From positions 1 to 23,776 of the IMG/VR virus record IMGVR_UViG_3300006921_000156: a stretch of DNA of 23,776 bases. The stretch is one strand, 5' to 3'. Every line of letters starts with the position of its first letter. Within the stretch, counting starts at the first letter, position 1. Source of the DNA: a virus. The notes under the pieces were generated by a model. The model ran no database searches. It had not been told where the DNA came from and was given only the letters and a program-made list of their open reading frames with translations. The translations under genes were made by a program, and so were the position numbers. Positions 21,436 to 23,776 of the stretch are shown one piece after another.

Positions 21436-22679
21436 ACATACAATTATTTAAGCCTTATAAGAGGCAGAAGCAGTTTATAGATAGGTATGCTGATACTGAA
21501 GATCTATTTGGAGTCATTAGTTCACCCAGAGGTTCAGGTAAGTCATTACTATCAATGAATCTAATGCTGTATTGGTTGTTACAGAAACCTAAACGTAAAG
21601 GAGGTTATATAACACCGGTATATGGTCAAGGTAAATCTATAATGGATCAAATAGTGGCTACATCAGAGGGTGTTATAACAGCTAGCAATAGAATGGAAGG
21701 TACTATTACATTTATGAATGGTAGTACATTAAAGTTTCTATCATCAGATAATCCTGACAACATAAGAGGTTTTAGGTTTACTCATCTTATAATAGATGAA
21801 GCAGCCTTTATAAAAGAACATGCATTAAATACTGCTATCTTACCTACATTAAACCCTAACGGTAAGAAGTGTCTGATGGTATCAACACCTAAAGGTAAGA
21901 ACTTCTTTCATAATTGGTACAATAAAGAAGGAGTAGTTTCGATGAAGTTTCCACTTACTGACTGTCCATACATCAATCCTATCTTGATAGATGAAGCTAG
22001 AAAGAGTTTACCTCCTGACATTTTTAAACAAGAGTTTGAAGCAGAGTTTGTTGATTCGGCAAATGACGTGTTTGTGGGTGTAGAGAAGTGTGCAACTGTA
22101 ACAAACTTTGACTCCGTCTCATCCAAAGAAGTCTATGTTGGTATAGATACCGGCCTGTCGGACGATAAATCGGTTTTAACAATAATTGATACCGTTGGGA
22201 GAGTCATGAACGTACTATCAGACAACCACAATAACATTGTAACAATAGCCGATAAATTTGTATCTGCCTTGAGTAGATATAGAGTGATAGGTGGTTATAT
22301 AGAAGTAAATGGTATCGGCCGTGCGATGTATGATTTGATACAACCAAAGTCTCCTCGTATCCGTCCATTTAATACAACTCAGGATAACAAAACAGAGATG
22401 GTTAGAAAATTAATTCATGATATAGAGACTATGTCGATTGAATTACCTTCAAGAGAGTTACTGCCTCAGTTACATAAAGAGTTTTCGACCTATACCTATA
22501 AACTATCTCAGACTGGAAAACTATCATTTACCCATTCTACTGGACAGCATGATGATTTTATTGATTCATTGATGCTTGCCAATTACAGCCGTAATCAATT
22601 CATTAAACGTAACCGTATAACGGTACCTCCTAAATACATAAGAGAGGAAAAACCTATGTTTGGTTCACTACCTAAGTAG
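21432..22679 (+). CDS. terL: Terminase large subunit
   Basis: This 415-residue packaging motor has both expected parts. The ATPase has Walker A SPRGSGKS at 31-38, Walker B LIIDEAAF at 119-126 (D122, E123) and the coupling motif MVSTPKG at 149-155. The nuclease has D239 in VGIDTG, E291 in IEVNG, and D374/D375 plus D378 in HDDFIDSL as the RNase H-like metal site. It is compact, near the lower end for the family, but no motif is missing. The protein translocates DNA into the prohead through the portal and cuts the concatemer. The start overlaps a doubtful upstream frame by ATGA. Confidence 0.95.
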   Translation: MNIQLFKPYKRQKQFIDRYADTEDLFGVISSPRGSGKSLLSMNLMLYWLLQKPKRKGGYITPVYGQGKSIMDQIVATSEGVITASNRMEGTITFMNGSTLKFLSSDNPDNIRGFRFTHLIIDEAAFIKEHALNTAILPTLNPNGKKCLMVSTPKGKNFFHNWYNKEGVVSMKFPLTDCPYINPILIDEARKSLPPDIFKQEFEAEFVDSANDVFVGVEKCATVTNFDSVSSKEVYVGIDTGLSDDKSVLTIIDTVGRVMNVLSDNHNNIVTIADKFVSALSRYRVIGGYIEVNGIGRAMYDLIQPKSPRIRPFNTTQDNKTEMVRKLIHDIETMSIELPSRELLPQLHKEFSTYTYKLSQTGKLSFTHSTGQHDDFIDSLMLANYSRNQFIKRNRITVPPKYIREEKPMFGSLPK

Positions 22680-22715
22680 GGTACTCGAAAATCTTAAGTA
22701 AACGTAGGGTACTCG
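22676..22715 (+). repeat. 12-base direct repeat at the large terminase stop
   Basis: GTAGGGTACTCG occurs at 22676-22687 and again at 22704-22715, a perfect repeat offset by 28 bases. The first copy covers the terL stop codon (TAG). Its spacing of just under three helical turns could place protein sites on nearly the same face. Confidence 0.75.
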
Positions 22716-22733
22716 CGTGACAACATTAGACAT

Positions 22734-22784
22734 AAAAAAAGCACCTGCCTTTCGATGATCAATCTACCGGGTTATCAGATGCTT
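22734..22784 (-). terminator. Intrinsic terminator for the minus-strand gene
   Basis: Read on the minus strand, AAGCATCTG (22784-22776) pairs with CAGGTGCTT (22747-22739) over nine positions with one G-T wobble. A run of T (plus-strand A, 22734-22740) follows. It starts 12 bases beyond the stop codon of the minus-strand gene at 22797. It would not act on the plus strand, where no T-run follows. Confidence 0.75.
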
Positions 22785-22796
22785 GTAAGGTTTGTT

Positions 22797-23000
22797 TTAC
22801 TTTTGTTGATTCAGTTTGTTATTCTCAATAGAGTTCATCTTAATCAAACTACTAGCAATAGATCCAAAGATCTCAGCATAACTCCAATTACTAAAGTCAT
22901 CTTTTCTGTTAAGAGAGTCGTTTAGTTGTTCTATATTAAAGTTAAGGTTATCTAATTGGTTAGTTAACTTTTGTACTGTTTCATTACTTAATTTTTCCAT
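22797..23000 (-). CDS. Small coiled-coil protein (minus strand)
   Basis: I take the start as the ATG at 23000, which follows an AATAATAATAAT leader; the frame stays open upstream but begins with an implausible extension. The 67-residue product starts MEKLSNETVQKLTNQLDNLN and has a heptad-like helix over residues 8-30, then WSYAEIFGSIASSLIKM. It is the only minus-strand gene in the right half and has its own terminator and promoter-like region. It loosely resembles the coiled-coil protein at 4612-4905. Function is unknown; independent regulation suggests an early or regulatory role. Confidence 0.6.
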   Translation of the reverse strand: MEKLSNETVQKLTNQLDNLNFNIEQLNDSLNRKDDFSNWSYAEIFGSIASSLIKMNSIENNKLNQQK

Positions 23001-23026
23001 TATTATTATTATTTTATTATTATTAA

Positions 23027-23053
23027 ACTTATATACTATAAAGATAAGAACTT
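23027..23053 (-). promoter_or_regulatory. Promoter-like element for the minus-strand gene
   Basis: On the minus strand, AAGTTCTTATCTT runs into TATAGTATATAA (plus-strand 23029-23040), some 30 bases before the start codon. TATATTATATAA occurs at 19692-19703 before the kinase, and AAAGTTCTTAT occurs before the sigma-like gene, so a shared promoter type is possible. Confidence 0.4.
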
Positions 23054-23129
23054 TTAATCGATTTACCAACTATTTTAACAGTTATTTTTTAGGTGTAACT
23101 TCCCGACTTTCATGTCCTATTTATAAAAT

Positions 23130-23776
23130 ATGAAGAAAAAATTTAATATTTCATTACCAGACTACTTAACTCTAGACATGTATACCAAAGTGTCTAAGAA
23201 TGAAGGTACTGATATTAGTAAGCTAGTCACTACGGTAGCTGCATTACTAAAAATAGAAGAAAAAGATGTTAAGCTTTATCCTACTCGATTAATTCAAGAG
23301 ATATATAAAGACTTACAGCAATTAGCTTTACCTAAAGAATCGTTTCATGCACTAGTTGAATATAACGGCACTCTATATGGTTATTCCGATATCCATAAAA
23401 TGAACCTTGGTTGTTTCGTAGATATGGAAGAATACTGCAAAGACCTTGGTAATAATTTACATAAGATAGCAGCATTGTTATACCGCCCGGTAGTAAAAAA
23501 TAAATTCAAATCGTTAGAGTTTATAGTCAATCAAGGAATTAGAACTGCTTTAAAACAAGGAGTAGAAAATCCTTTTGAATACTACGACATAGAAACATAC
23601 GATTCAGAGAAAGTACAAGACCGATGGGAAGAAATGAAAGACTTTCCTTCTCATATCTTATTAGGAGCTATTGGTTTTTTTTTGACAGTAGCAAGCATGT
23701 ACTCGGCAGGTACAGCCTCTTCGAAACGAACGATAAGCAAGAAGATGGAGACCCTTCTGCAACTATCGATGAAAGA
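23130..23776 (+). CDS. Possible tail assembly chaperone (3' partial)
   Basis: A frame opening at ATG 23130 (after ATTTATAAAAT) stays open to the window edge, at least 215 codons. Residues 1-50 look like a compact alpha/beta domain (MKKKFNISLPDYLTLDMYTK). KMNLGCFVDMEEYCKDLGNN followed by LHKIAALLYRPVV, near residues 90-125, is a pattern I associate with tail assembly chaperones and related proteins of Bacteroidota phages. FPSHILLGAIGFFLTVASMY near 173-192 is hydrophobic. The nine-T run at 23675-23683 lies in this part, and the -1 frame is open beyond it, as would be expected for a programmed frameshift in such chaperones. Identity is uncertain; the gene may continue well past the window. Confidence 0.5.
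   Translation, partial: MKKKFNISLPDYLTLDMYTKVSKNEGTDISKLVTTVAALLKIEEKDVKLYPTRLIQEIYKDLQQLALPKESFHALVEYNGTLYGYSDIHKMNLGCFVDMEEYCKDLGNNLHKIAALLYRPVVKNKFKSLEFIVNQGIRTALKQGVENPFEYYDIETYDSEKVQDRWEEMKDFPSHILLGAIGFFLTVASMYSAGTASSKRTISKKMETLLQLSMK
23675..23684 (+). promoter_or_regulatory. Candidate -1 ribosomal frameshift site (T-run)
   Basis: In the reading frame the codons are GGT TTT TTT TTG, so both T_TTT_TTT and T_TTT_TTG fit the X_XXY_YYZ slippery heptamer. The -1 frame is open for 31 codons from 23684 to the window end, while the +1 frame hits TGA at once. A weak hairpin (TGTAC, 23698-23702, with GTACA, 23710-23714) lies 13 bases downstream. Confidence 0.4.

Noticed and set aside
22734-22790. 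Possible tRNA or small RNA from the hairpin after terL
   Set aside because: There is no acceptor, anticodon or T-arm pattern; it is explained by a minus-strand intrinsic terminator.

Overview
The window is AT-rich and reads as part of a tailed double-stranded DNA phage genome, or much less likely a prophage. It carries a nearly complete virion set: tape measure, prohead protease, scaffold, major capsid protein, portal, head-tail adaptor, tail fibres and both terminase subunits. No integrase, host housekeeping gene, tRNA or rRNA is visible. The host is probably a marine member of the Bacteroidota. Most start codons are preceded by A/T-rich leaders such as CTATTTAATAATATG rather than a Shine-Dalgarno sequence, and several proteins are of kinds I associate with marine and flavobacterial phages. 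The host call is inference.

Layout, left to right. Positions 2-3867 hold a Pro/Thr-linker structural protein (5' end cut off), the tape measure protein, and a multidomain XkdF-type prohead protease with a cupredoxin-like insert. Positions 3883-9614 are an accessory block. It contains a small membrane protein, a minus-strand pair (coiled-coil protein plus GIY-YIG endonuclease), two tiny leader ORFs, and four overlapping sugar-modification genes: a GlcNAc-transferase-like enzyme, a GT-B-like glycosyltransferase, a methyltransferase and a two-domain glycosyltransferase. Positions 9627-17886 hold scaffold, major capsid protein, probable tail tube, an unknown structural protein, portal, adaptor, repeat-rich tail fibre, LamG-type fibre and a 44-residue protein, ending in a strong intrinsic terminator. 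Several of these genes are separated by terminator-like hairpins placed just before the next start codon.

Positions 17910-20606 form a compact module of overlapping small genes: a sigma-factor-like protein, two membrane proteins, small unknowns, a P-loop kinase of the NadR-like type and a GNAT-like protein. Positions 20743-22679 hold the terminase subunits, separated by an unusual GC-enriched structured segment. A minus-strand coiled-coil gene with its own terminator follows. The right end (from 23130) is a partial gene that may be a tail assembly chaperone; it contains a T9 slippery run with an open -1 frame beyond it.

The most interesting points are: the cupredoxin-like insert in the prohead protease; the glycosylation cassette lodged between protease and capsid genes; the candidate programmed frameshift at 23675-23684; the perfect inverted repeat that includes the first base of the kinase start codon; the recurrent 5' leader and pre-start hairpins; and the structured segment between the terminase genes. 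All family assignments come from reading the sequence without database searches.
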